Source: Clostridiales bacterium
GTDB lineage: Bacteria; Bacillota; Clostridia; Lachnospirales; WQUN01
DNA length: 8,415 bases
Direction: 5' to 3'
NCBI GenBank assembly: GCA_031269415.1
Contig: JAISZF010000155.1
Coordinates: 1-8,415, forward strand
Below are positions 1 through 6,893 of this stretch, piece by piece. Numbering within the stretch: position 1 is the stretch's first letter; the number at the start of each line of letters is the position of its first letter. The translations under genes and the position numbers were made by a program. The notes under the pieces are model-generated. The model was not told where the DNA came from, did not search any database, and saw nothing but the letters and a program-made list of their open reading frames with translations.

Positions 1-1227
1 GCGGTGGTAGTTGACGGAAAGCTGATAAATCCGGATAAACGGCCCGATATAGTAAACGGAAGGGTCGTGGCGCCTATCAGGGCTATATCCGAAAGCATAG
101 GGGCTTCCGTCGGTTGGGACGCCCACTCGAAACAAATATCCGTTTATTCCCGCGACCGCTACGTAATTATGCGCGTAGGCGATCCGAATATGCTTTACGG
201 GCAGTTCCACACTGACGCAACCGGTCGGTTTTCATATGACACACAGTTGGTTTATGTGTTGGAAGCGCCGCCGGTAATCTCGGGCGGGCAGGCTCTGGCG
301 CCGCTGCGCGGGCTTGCGGAGGGTTTAGGCGCCGAAGTGGCCTGGGACGCGGCTAACTCCGCAGTTTATATCAATTCACCCGCCTTCGCGGCGGCTCCGC
401 GAATCGCCTCGCCTACCCCAACCCCCGCGCCAGTGTACAATTACCGGTTCTTTAAGGAAATATCCGCGAATCAGGCGCAAAGCTGGTATGATCAAGGCGC
501 GCCTTACATCCTTCTCTACTACTCGCGTCTGTCGGAGAGCGGCGCGGCTCTCCTGCAATGGGCGCTGGAAGCGGCGGATCGTCATAATATAATGATCTAT
601 GGCGTCGATACGGACAGTACCGTTTACAATAACACCGGCAGCGGCTTAACCTTCATTTGGAAGTACCTGGATCGAACCGCGGATCGTGTCAAGCCCTCCC
701 TGTTCTTTGTCGGGCGCGATCAGGCGGTTACGCCTCTGATTCAGCCGCGGGATATCCGATCCATTGATTTTTGCGTGGCGGCGTTCCGCTACAGTGTATC
801 ACGCGGTTCGACAGCGGTAAACGACAGCGCCGATATGCCGCAAAAGATCACCGAACACCCCTCGGAGGACATATCCTCATATTGGCGGGAAATATCAATG
901 GACGACGCGATACACAAATACAATAATAACGAGAAATTTATATATATCTGCTACAACAGCCGCAACGCGGATAGCAGCGCCCTGACGCCCATGCTCTGGC
1001 TGGCTGTCGGGCAGACGCGAACCACCGTATACGCGACGGACTTCGCAAATACAACTGTCGAAAGAGATTGGTTCGGCAAAGACGCGCTGAACGGAAGGCA
1101 GTTATATGCCTACCCGACCGTATTCTTCGTGAACGGTCGTGATTATATACCGTTCGGCTCGGTTCAGCCGCGGAATGTGCTTGAAATAATGAACGCGTTT
1201 TATAATTTTCTCCACCTTAATCCTTAA
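1..1227 (+). CDS. Stalk-domain protein: copper amine oxidase-like N-terminal domain plus two thioredoxin-like domains (5' end outside window)
   Basis: The frame is open from base 1 and already inside a domain, so the true start and any signal peptide lie upstream. Residues here count the GTG at base 4 as 1. Residues 1-125 match the copper amine oxidase N-terminal-like domain (PF07833 type), with two copies of the 'V.PLR...E.LGA.V.WD' pattern (VVAPIRAISESIGASVGWD; ALAPLRGLAEGLGAEVAWD). This domain is common on exported proteins of Clostridia. A Pro/Thr linker follows (about 127-145). Two similar modules come next, about 149-264 and 293-404. Each has a strand ending in YYSR or CYNSR and a 'KPSLFFV' or 'YPTVFFV' stretch resembling the thioredoxin cis-Pro strand. 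The CXXC positions read LSES (176-179) and NADS (321-324), so redox activity is unlikely. A surface or spore-envelope binding role is inference. It is codirectional with the protease gene 74 nt downstream. Confidence 0.82.
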   Translation, partial: AVVVDGKLINPDKRPDIVNGRVVAPIRAISESIGASVGWDAHSKQISVYSRDRYVIMRVGDPNMLYGQFHTDATGRFSYDTQLVYVLEAPPVISGGQALAPLRGLAEGLGAEVAWDAANSAVYINSPAFAAAPRIASPTPTPAPVYNYRFFKEISANQAQSWYDQGAPYILLYYSRLSESGAALLQWALEAADRHNIMIYGVDTDSTVYNNTGSGLTFIWKYLDRTADRVKPSLFFVGRDQAVTPLIQPRDIRSIDFCVAAFRYSVSRGSTAVNDSADMPQKITEHPSEDISSYWREISMDDAIHKYNNNEKFIYICYNSRNADSSALTPMLWLAVGQTRTTVYATDFANTTVERDWFGKDALNGRQLYAYPTVFFVNGRDYIPFGSVQPRNVLEIMNAFYNFLHLNP

Positions 1228-1238
1228 TTTTTCATGTA

Positions 1239-1287
1239 CCTGCTATTCCTGTTCACGCGTGGAATATAATGTTAAATAAATAGCAGG
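1239..1287. repeat. 9-bp perfect inverted repeat around the -10 element
   Basis: CCTGCTATT (1239-1247) and AATAGCAGG (1279-1287) are exact reverse complements separated by 31 nt. The -10-like TATAAT lies between the arms. The right arm ends next to the G-rich ribosome binding site of the protease gene. It could be an operator, or in read-through transcripts a hairpin near the ribosome binding site. No matching regulator is visible in the window. Confidence 0.45.
1265..1270 (+). promoter_or_regulatory. TATAAT -10-like element upstream of the csp-like gene
   Basis: A perfect TATAAT lies 31 nt before the GTG start, in the 74-nt gap after the stalk-domain gene. No convincing sigma-A -35 sits 16-18 nt upstream (GCTATT is at the expected place), and I could not fit a sporulation sigma consensus well. 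The element lies inside a 9-bp inverted repeat (1239-1247 and 1279-1287). It is a candidate only. Confidence 0.35.
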
Positions 1288-1301
1288 CGGGGGGGAATAG
1301 C

Positions 1302-3023
1302 GTGAGTATTGATCTGGACGCTATGTCATTGGAAGGTTTATCGTTTGAGGAGTTTATTCAGTCGCCGTATACCGCGGCTGTCGTCATCCGCCGCAATGAT
1401 CTGACAAACCTGGACTTAAACGATAATCCCAACATACGCATGGGAAAAAAACTGAACGGTAATTTTATAGTCTGCTATGCCCGGATAGATCTGTTTGATA
1501 CGCTGTTTAAGAATAATAAGGCGATCAATTTTTCCGTCGCGATGGGACTATTATCACAGTTTGATATTGAAGCGGCCGGCATCAGCGCCGTTCAGCAGCA
1601 GCCTTATCTGAATCTCCGCGGAGGAGGCGTGCTTCTGGGGTTTATAGATACGGGCATAGACTTTACCAAATCGGCTTTCCGCTGGGAGGACGGCACAACA
1701 AAAATCAGATATATCTGGGATCAGACAGTCAGCGGCAATCCCCCGTTCAGTTATAACTACGGGACTGAGTTTACCTCGAGCGATATAAACAAAGCACTGA
1801 CCTCCGAGGATCCTTACGATACCATACAGCATAGGGATACAGTCGGGCATGGGACTTTTCTGGCTTCTCTGGCGGGCAGCCACGAACCGGGCATATATAC
1901 GGGCGCCGCTCCGGACGCCGATCTAATTGTTGTGAAGCTAAAAGAGATATCCCAGTATTACAGGGATTATTATTTAGTGCCTTCCCAGTTTCAAAATGTA
2001 TATGAATCCGTCGATTTAATGCAGGGTATTGACTATATCATTACCAGAGCGTTCGAACTCAATATGCCTGTCGCCATTTGCATCGGCATGGGCACCAATC
2101 TTTGCAGTCATGACGGTTTCAGCGTAGTCGAGGACTATGTTTCGGGCGTTTCCTATCTAAGCGGTGTTACGATCTGCTGCGCTGCGGGCAACGAATCCGC
2201 GGCAAATCACCACGCCATGGGCAGGGTTGAAGCTACAGGGGCGACTTCCACAGTGGAATTCCGTTCTTCCGAAAATACTGAGTCGGTATATCTGTCCATA
2301 TGGAATAATCTTACGGATCGGATATCCGTATCGCTGGTATCGCCTACCGGTGAGATCATCTCCCGCGTACCCGCGCGGTCGGGTGAAACCACCACCACCC
2401 GCCTCATAATGGAAAACGCGAGGGTAAGCGTTACGTACAACTTTCCTTTCAGCGGTAACAGCGCGCAACTGACTATCGTGAGGATCAGCGATCCGACGCC
2501 CGGCGTCTGGAGATTGCAGCTTTACGGGGAAATTATCCTTGACGGCGCCTTCCATATGTGGCTGCCAATGACGGGGATCGGCAGCCCAGGCGTGGATTTC
2601 CTGACCCCGGATCCGGAATATACGGTTACCGTACCGGCAACGGCGGTGGGAACAATCGCCTGCAGCGCTTACAACGCCAAAAACAACAGCCTGTACGAAT
2701 TCTCGTCATGGGGGCCGACCCGGCTGCCGGCCACAAGTCCGGACTTTGCCGCGCCCGGTGTGGACGTCGGCGGTATCTTCCCCGACGACTACGGCCTTTT
2801 ATCCGGCACAAGCGCGGCCGCCGCTATTACCGCGGGCGTGTGCGCGCTGCTGTTGGAGTGGGGGCTGGTATCGAATAACGCGGTGAGCATGAATACGTAT
2901 CACGCCCGATCCATATTGATTCAGGGCTGCGATCGTGACAGTTGGATGGAATACCCCAACAATCAGTGGGGTTACGGCAGACTGAATCTCTATAATTCGT
3001 TTATAAGCCTGAGAAGTATGTAG
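1302..3023 (+). CDS. Csp-like subtilisin-family (S8) serine protease, catalytic residues present
   Basis: This is a 573-aa subtilase of the clostridial Csp type. Known Csp proteases sit in the spore and cleave proSleC to release active cortex hydrolase during germination. Residues 1 to about 95 form a prodomain. The catalytic set is visible: Asp116 (FIDTGID), His183 (VGHGT), oxyanion Asn297 (AAGNES) and Ser504 (SGTSAAAA). About 140 residues (305-445) rich in beta-strand patterns are inserted between Asn and Ser, which fits the jelly-roll insert of Csp proteases. There is no signal peptide or transmembrane segment, as expected for a protein packaged during sporulation. The GTG start is chosen for the G-run ribosome binding site (1289-1295), 6 nt upstream; ATG codon 8 is an alternative. 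The usual substrate-pocket Ser of subtilases aligns with Gly262 here (CIGMGTN). The likely partner is the SleC-like product encoded downstream. It may be a CspB-like activator, but activity is not shown by sequence alone. Confidence 0.9.
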   Translation: MSIDLDAMSLEGLSFEEFIQSPYTAAVVIRRNDLTNLDLNDNPNIRMGKKLNGNFIVCYARIDLFDTLFKNNKAINFSVAMGLLSQFDIEAAGISAVQQQPYLNLRGGGVLLGFIDTGIDFTKSAFRWEDGTTKIRYIWDQTVSGNPPFSYNYGTEFTSSDINKALTSEDPYDTIQHRDTVGHGTFLASLAGSHEPGIYTGAAPDADLIVVKLKEISQYYRDYYLVPSQFQNVYESVDLMQGIDYIITRAFELNMPVAICIGMGTNLCSHDGFSVVEDYVSGVSYLSGVTICCAAGNESAANHHAMGRVEATGATSTVEFRSSENTESVYLSIWNNLTDRISVSLVSPTGEIISRVPARSGETTTTRLIMENARVSVTYNFPFSGNSAQLTIVRISDPTPGVWRLQLYGEIILDGAFHMWLPMTGIGSPGVDFLTPDPEYTVTVPATAVGTIACSAYNAKNNSLYEFSSWGPTRLPATSPDFAAPGVDVGGIFPDDYGLLSGTSAAAAITAGVCALLLEWGLVSNNAVSMNTYHARSILIQGCDRDSWMEYPNNQWGYGRLNLYNSFISLRSM

Positions 3024-3033
3024 ATCAAAAAAT

Positions 3034-3053
3034 ACCCCTGATTTTTCAGGGGT
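3034..3053 (+). terminator. Hairpin terminator after the csp-like gene
   Basis: ACCCCTGA (3034-3041), loop TTTT, then TCAGGGGT (3046-3053) is a perfect 8-bp stem beginning 11 nt after the TAG stop. On the plus strand it is followed only by TCTTATAC, a weak T-tract. The preceding A-run (3027-3032) gives a good T-tract on the minus strand, so it may work in both directions and could stop minus-strand read-through from the scar region. Confidence 0.65.
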
Positions 3054-3072
3054 CTTATACTGTTGGCTCTTT

Positions 3073-3150
3073 ATATTGGGGTGCGGCAAAACAATGTGAA
3101 GAATATATGATCGATAAATATAGCGAAGGGCGAGTCATGCCCTTCGTATT
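3073..3150 (+). repeat. Intergenic repeat copy 1 with 8-bp hairpin (inverted relative to copy 2)
   Basis: This stretch aligns, with a few small gaps, to the reverse complement of about 3741-3820; most positions agree. Shared blocks include GGCAAA, AATGTG, CGATAAA and the hairpin CGAAGGGC (3124-3131) / GCCCTTCG (3139-3146) followed by TATTT. The hairpin may work as a terminator. The sequence just upstream, TGTTGGCTCTTT (3061-3072), also occurs at 3821-3832 in direct orientation. This copy lacks the clean terminal inverted repeats of copy 2, so it looks partial or rearranged. The broken rsgA frame begins directly after it. Confidence 0.6.
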
Positions 3151-3495
3151 TACTCGTCGGCACTGATTAAAATCGTGTGTGAACAGGGCGAACGCACGGC
3201 GGTTGTTTCCGGAAAACTGCGCCACTCTGCCGATAGCATACCGGACTGCCCCGCTGTCGGTGATTGGGTGATGATTCAAGACGCTGAAACGGACGGCAAC
3301 GCGGTCATTCATCACATCCTGACCAGAAGTAGTGTTTTTGTGCGTCAGTCGGCGGGAACAGGCAAAGAAGTTCAAGTTATAGCGGCGAACATCGATACGG
3401 TGTTTATCTGTATGTCGCTGAACGCCGATTTCAATCTGCGGCGGTTGGAACGCTATTTGACCGTTGCTTGGGACAGTAAGGCAAGACCTGTAATA
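3151..3495 (+). pseudogene. rsgA: rsgA fragment (ribosome small-subunit biogenesis GTPase, OB-fold domain only)
   Basis: The frame encodes a recognisable piece of RsgA (YloQ), a circularly permuted GTPase acting in 30S maturation. The visible part runs from the N-terminal OB-fold (CPAVGDWVMIQ) through the block that leads into the GTPase domain (VIAANIDTVFICMSLNADF, then NLRRLERYLTVAWDS). Homology ends at about ARPVI (3495). The open frame continues to a TAA at 3565-3567 with unrelated sequence. Full RsgA is near 290-350 aa. Here the first few dozen residues, all nucleotide-binding motifs and the zinc-binding C-terminus are missing. No Shine-Dalgarno precedes GTG 3175. It is a remnant without likely function. 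It directly abuts repeat copy 1, which suggests the repeat or a related recombination removed the 5' end. Confidence 0.8.
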
Positions 3496-3730
3496 AAGAA
3501 TTTCAGCGTAACATTAAAAAAAATGACTCTTTCAAATTCTATGTGTGAAATCGTGGTTTTGGTATAATAAATGGATATTATTTTCTAATTATTTACATCT
3601 GTCTATCCGGCAAGCATTGATTTAACGGCATATGAGCCCGCTGTCGAAAATGAAAAAAGATGAAAAAACATTTTGCACCCAGTTTTTGAAAGACCACTTT
3701 ACCCTTGTCAAATTTATGCACTCGGATTTT
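3496..3730. other. AT-rich spacer without a supportable gene
   Basis: Between the rsgA break and repeat copy 2 there is AT-rich DNA with A- and T-runs and short frames that lack ribosome binding sites. The only signal I can point to is TGGTATAAT (3560-3568), which fits an extended -10 promoter element (TGnTATAAT) on the plus strand, with no clear -35 and no gene after it. It may be leftover sequence from a deleted or decayed neighbour. Confidence 0.4.
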
Positions 3731-3833
3731 GAAAGAGCCAAAATACGAAGGGCAAGACCTGCCCTTCGCACTCTTTATCGCACATATTTTCACCACATTA
3801 ATTTGCCAAACCCTTTATATTGTTGGCTCTTTC
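3731..3833. mobile_element. 103-bp MITE-like palindromic element (repeat copy 2)
   Basis: GAAAGAGCCAA (3731-3741) and TTGGCTCTTTC (3823-3833) are perfect 11-bp terminal inverted repeats. Inside is a perfect 8-bp hairpin, CGAAGGGC (3746-3753), loop AAGACCT, GCCCTTCG (3761-3768), followed on the minus strand by TATTTTGG. The element has no coding capacity and resembles a miniature inverted-repeat element or a repeated intergenic palindrome. I see no clear target-site duplication in the flanks. Its body recurs in inverted orientation at 3073-3150, so at least two related copies flank the rsgA remnant. Mobility is inference. Confidence 0.5.
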
Positions 3834-3881
3834 CAAACGCGGCGTGTTTGATATAATAACTCACGGCGCGTGGCACGCTGT

Positions 3882-3903
3882 CATCTGGGATCACACCCGG
3901 ATG
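3882..3903 (-). terminator. Hairpin just after the SleC-like gene
   Basis: CATCTGGG (3882-3889) pairs with CCCGGATG (3896-3903), allowing one G-U pair, with a 6-nt loop. On the minus strand it starts 10 nt after the TAG stop of the SleC-like gene. No T-tract follows, so it may be a factor-dependent terminator or an mRNA 3'-end stabiliser rather than a classic intrinsic terminator. Confidence 0.35.
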
Positions 3904-3912
3904 TGGATTGAA

Positions 3913-6753
3913 CTAATACCAGCAGCGGCATCTCATGTAAAGCAGACGCAGCAAAAACAAATTAAAGATAGTATCCGCTATCGGCTTACCCGAATTCACC
4001 GCTACAGCACCCGCATACTCCGGAACCGCCGCCGGTACCGCCTGCCCGCATGCCACACATCCGGTTGAACCCGTGTTGACAGGCTGCGTATACATGTCGG
4101 TTTGGACAACCGGCTGATCGACTACCACCGGATACGCGGGGCCGTAAACCGCGGTCTGCGCGGCAGGATATGCTGTCGCGCTCCAGGCGGGCTGACTGGT
4201 TTGCTCCTGCGCGGTTTGATTTGTTCCGGCCTGAACGGTTTGAGTCGGTACCGATTGAATTTGGGCAGCCTGAGTCTGTTGACTCACAGCCGTCCGAGGC
4301 TGCCCTGAAGCAGCGGCTGTACCCGACTGCGGCTGTCCGGAAGATACGACTATACTTGTCTGTGCCTGCCCGGAGGGTACGGCTGTACCCGTCTGTGCCT
4401 GCCCGGCGGGCATGACTGTACTCGTTTGCGCCTGTCCGGCATCTTCAACGGTACCCGTCCCCGGCTCATACGGCCTCTGATAGGCGAACAAATCATCCGC
4501 CTGGCCGTATATGTCCGCGTCCTGCCATGTCTGAGCGGGCGTGCCGTTCACTGTCGAATTCTCATCATACATAGGCTGCAGCCAACTTCCATATAAGTCT
4601 GCTTGATTATTTTCATCCACATTCGGTAAACCGCTCGAGGTAAAAACATATGAACCCAAGGCGTCGCTGTAATAAATCGGCTGGGTATCCTCCTGTTGTC
4701 CCTCTTCTCCCCTGAAATACGCGTCAACTATACTGTTCCATGTTCCCTGTCCTATAATGCCGTCCACGGTCAGTCCGAAGTCTTTCTGAAAGGCTTTGAC
4801 GGCGTTTTCCGTGTCTTCACCATAAATCCCGTCCGCGCTAAGTTTTGGTATTGACGGATTAGTCAAAGACAGGGCCGATAAATAGCTCTGTATAAGCCGC
4901 ACGGGTTCCCCCGCTGTGGATCTGCGCAGCATATACCCCGGATACCGCGGCCTGGGATGCATTCCGCCCACCTTATCCAACTGAACAACCAGTTCGTTCC
5001 ATGTCTCCTGGCCGACAATTCCGTCCGCGTTCAAGCCAAAAATGTTCTGGAACGTGTACACGGCCGACTGCGTAAAACTGCCGAAATATCCGTCCTCCGC
5101 CACTTTGGGAATCTGCGGGTAATAATCGGACAAGTGATTCAGCATCATCTGAAGGACCATGACAGCCGACCCACCGCTGTCGCTTCTGAGGGGGAATCCC
5201 GGATAGGGGTACCGCATACTTAATTCTGTAGACATAACCTGAGGCGCCTCCACATTCTCTTTGATACCTTTATAGATATTATACATAATCTGCCAAGTTA
5301 CCGGTCCGATAACACCGTCCGCCGTCGTGCCCACCAGCTTTTGAAACGCGAGAACAGATGTCTTGGTGCGATCATCAAAGACAGCGTTTTCAATGACCTG
5401 CGGAACACTGGAATAAAATTGAGAGAAATAGTTCAGCAGAAATTGAAGCCGTGCCACATCTAGGCCGCGTGAGCCTTCGCGGAGGGCGTAGGCGGGCGGA
5501 GAAGAGTCAATTGGGACAGTTTCGCTCTCGTCGTTCAGATCGCTCAATTTTTTTACAACGCCGTTAATCTGAGCAAGCCTATACCAAGTGGCTTTATCCA
5601 CCACTCCGCTCGCGTCCAAATCAAACGTCCGCTGAAATTCTTTTAAGGCTTCCCTCGTTTCCGGATCGAATACGTTATTGTCCAGGCTTGAGATCGGTGG
5701 TATGTTGGGATAGTTGACGCTTATACGGCTCAGCCATGATTTGATAGTGCCTACAACGTCATTGTTATACCCCTCTCTCAACTCGTATCCCGGATACGGA
5801 ACGGAAATACCGGCAAAATTAAAGGTTTCCGCAATTTCAATATCCGGCGGGTAAAAATTGCGCAGAATTTGAAGGGCGTCCATTCCGCTTTGAGCCAAAG
5901 GGACAGTCCCCCACTGCGACAGCCCGCGGCAATCCGCGTCCGCGTTCTTGCAGTATGAGGTAAAATACGGTTCTGTATGCCCTTGCAAGCGGATATAACA
6001 ATTAAATATATTGTCCGTAATTCTGGCGATATTCCCACCAACAAATCCATTATACACATAGCACTGGTCATACTGAATGTTATTGGTAATATCAAATCCG
6101 TATCCCTTCTCGGGATACCATACGCTGTAAACCCGATTAAGCACAAAGGTGATTGCGCACAGAATATTGGCTTCTATAGCCGCCTCCGGCCATGTGTCAT
6201 ATATCTCGTTGGAAACCACGTTCTTAATATAGTCCACGAATGGCACACGGACATTTTGCGCCTTTGACGCCGGGGCGCCCAGATGAACCGAAATATGGCG
6301 GGGAATGGTTACGAGTTTTTGCGGGTTAACGTAGTCCGCCGGGCCTTCCTGCGTCCGCTCTTTATTTGATTCGACGGAGCTTTCCGGAATACTTATTTCA
6401 TTGATAATCGAGCTGCTGCGCTCAATAGAGAGTGGAATGAGCTTTACGGGCAGCAGCGATGTGGACGTATCGCAGATGTGAACGCAACGGATGATGGTCC
6501 GCTCAAAACCCGGAGCGGTTATATTGACGTCGACCTTAGTGTAATGCGGACCTGAATCATTCGGATCGAGTGTACGCGATTTATCGGGCGCTTCTATCGC
6601 AACTGTTTCTGTTTGGCCGCTTTCATCCGTATTCAAGCTATATAGCAATTCACCGTTTGGATATGACACCAAAACCAGCGCGTTGTTAACAGGCAAAGCT
6701 TTATCCGCGGTATAGATACTGACAGCTAAGTAGCCTGTACCCAACCCTTTCAC
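3913..6753 (-). CDS. SleC-like spore cortex-lytic protein: SpoIID-like domain, four peptidoglycan-binding domains, Q/T-rich tail
   Basis: This large protein (946 aa from the GTG) resembles clostridial SleC, which hydrolyses spore cortex peptidoglycan once a Csp protease removes its prosequence. Residues 5-108 form a beta-rich N-terminal domain (GYLAVSIYTADKALPVNNA). Residues about 145-310 are SpoIID/LytB-like (TWPEAAIEANILCAITFVLN; GLSQWGTVPLAQSG; ALQILRNFYP). Four peptidoglycan-binding type 1 domains follow at about 318-396, 420-493, 516-592 and 603-680, with variants of 'DGIVGQETWN' and 'AVKAFQ'. The tail (690-946) is rich in Q, T, A and P, has five 11-residue repeats (772-826), a CVAC motif (899-902) and a hydrophobic end with CRC. 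It is longer than typical SleC, with more binding domains than I recall for SleC. GGAGGG (6754-6759) touches the GTG directly but lies 9 nt from TTG at 6744-6742, so a 943-aa start MGTGYLAV is more likely. It is flanked by two Csp-type protease genes. Function is inferred from domains. Confidence 0.88.
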   Translation of the reverse strand: MKGLGTGYLAVSIYTADKALPVNNALVLVSYPNGELLYSLNTDESGQTETVAIEAPDKSRTLDPNDSGPHYTKVDVNITAPGFERTIIRCVHICDTSTSLLPVKLIPLSIERSSSIINEISIPESSVESNKERTQEGPADYVNPQKLVTIPRHISVHLGAPASKAQNVRVPFVDYIKNVVSNEIYDTWPEAAIEANILCAITFVLNRVYSVWYPEKGYGFDITNNIQYDQCYVYNGFVGGNIARITDNIFNCYIRLQGHTEPYFTSYCKNADADCRGLSQWGTVPLAQSGMDALQILRNFYPPDIEIAETFNFAGISVPYPGYELREGYNNDVVGTIKSWLSRISVNYPNIPPISSLDNNVFDPETREALKEFQRTFDLDASGVVDKATWYRLAQINGVVKKLSDLNDESETVPIDSSPPAYALREGSRGLDVARLQFLLNYFSQFYSSVPQVIENAVFDDRTKTSVLAFQKLVGTTADGVIGPVTWQIMYNIYKGIKENVEAPQVMSTELSMRYPYPGFPLRSDSGGSAVMVLQMMLNHLSDYYPQIPKVAEDGYFGSFTQSAVYTFQNIFGLNADGIVGQETWNELVVQLDKVGGMHPRPRYPGYMLRRSTAGEPVRLIQSYLSALSLTNPSIPKLSADGIYGEDTENAVKAFQKDFGLTVDGIIGQGTWNSIVDAYFRGEEGQQEDTQPIYYSDALGSYVFTSSGLPNVDENNQADLYGSWLQPMYDENSTVNGTPAQTWQDADIYGQADDLFAYQRPYEPGTGTVEDAGQAQTSTVMPAGQAQTGTAVPSGQAQTSIVVSSGQPQSGTAAASGQPRTAVSQQTQAAQIQSVPTQTVQAGTNQTAQEQTSQPAWSATAYPAAQTAVYGPAYPVVVDQPVVQTDMYTQPVNTGSTGCVACGQAVPAAVPEYAGAVAVNSGKPIADTIFNLFLLRLLYMRCRCWY
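4276..4440 (-). repeat. Five 33-bp tandem repeats inside the SleC-like gene
   Basis: Units, in coding order: 4440-4408, 4407-4375, 4374-4342, 4341-4309 and 4308-4276. They encode AGQAQTSTVMP, AGQAQTGTAVP, SGQAQTSIVVS, SGQPQSGTAAA and SGQPRTAVSQQ. Similarity decays from the first to the last unit. The in-frame 33-bp period suggests length variation by slippage without breaking the frame. Confidence 0.85.
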
Positions 6754-6759
6754 CCCTCC
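6754..6759 (-). promoter_or_regulatory. Ribosome binding site deciding the start of the SleC-like gene
   Basis: On the minus strand this reads GGAGGG. It abuts the GTG codon, which is too close for normal initiation, but is 9 nt from the in-frame TTG at 6744-6742. An upstream in-frame TGA (6783-6781) excludes a much longer start. This favours TTG, giving a protein that begins MGTGYLAV. Confidence 0.6.
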
Positions 6760-6859
6760 GGCCGTACTTGCTTTTACAATTCATTCTTTCTCTAACCAGT
6801 ATATTTTTTTTACGGCGTTTGGTGACAGGACAATTCACTGCTTAGTCACACAGGAATAA

Positions 6860-6868
6860 CATAAAGTA
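6860..6868 (+). promoter_or_regulatory. Possible mother-cell sporulation sigma -10 upstream of the truncated csp-like gene
   Basis: CATAAAGTA matches the sigma-K -10 pattern CATAnnnTA and partly that of sigma-E, 25 nt before the ATG. I found no good -35 at the expected spacing. It lies in the 140-nt divergent region between the SleC-like and protease genes. Sporulation timing would suit this locus, but the element is weak evidence. Confidence 0.25.
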
Positions 6869-6893
6869 TACACTTGCAAAGGCGGGAACGCGT

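Noticed and set aside
2157..2555. Minus-strand 132-aa frame inside the csp-like gene
   Set aside because: It is a shadow of the jelly-roll insert of the protease in another frame, with no start signal.
3055..3375. Minus-strand 106-aa frame
   Set aside because: It is antisense to the rsgA remnant, which has clear homology on the plus strand.
3593..3796. Minus-strand 67-aa frame
   Set aside because: It is composed of repeat-element and spacer sequence with no ribosome binding site; most likely chance.
3061..3833. A single composite transposon bounded by the inverted repeats
   Set aside because: No transposase lies inside, and copy 2 has its own complete terminal repeats, so two separate small elements fit better.
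3632..3856. Plus-strand 74-aa frame through the AT-rich spacer
   Set aside because: It runs through the MITE-like element and its hairpin, has no Shine-Dalgarno and resembles no family I know.
3849..3857. TGATATAAT extended -10 promoter on the plus strand
   Set aside because: It points into the 3' end of the SleC-like gene, has no well-placed -35 and no gene downstream; chance is likely in AT-rich DNA.
4276..4440. CRISPR-like array
   Set aside because: The 33-bp units are contiguous, without spacers, and encode in-frame protein repeats.
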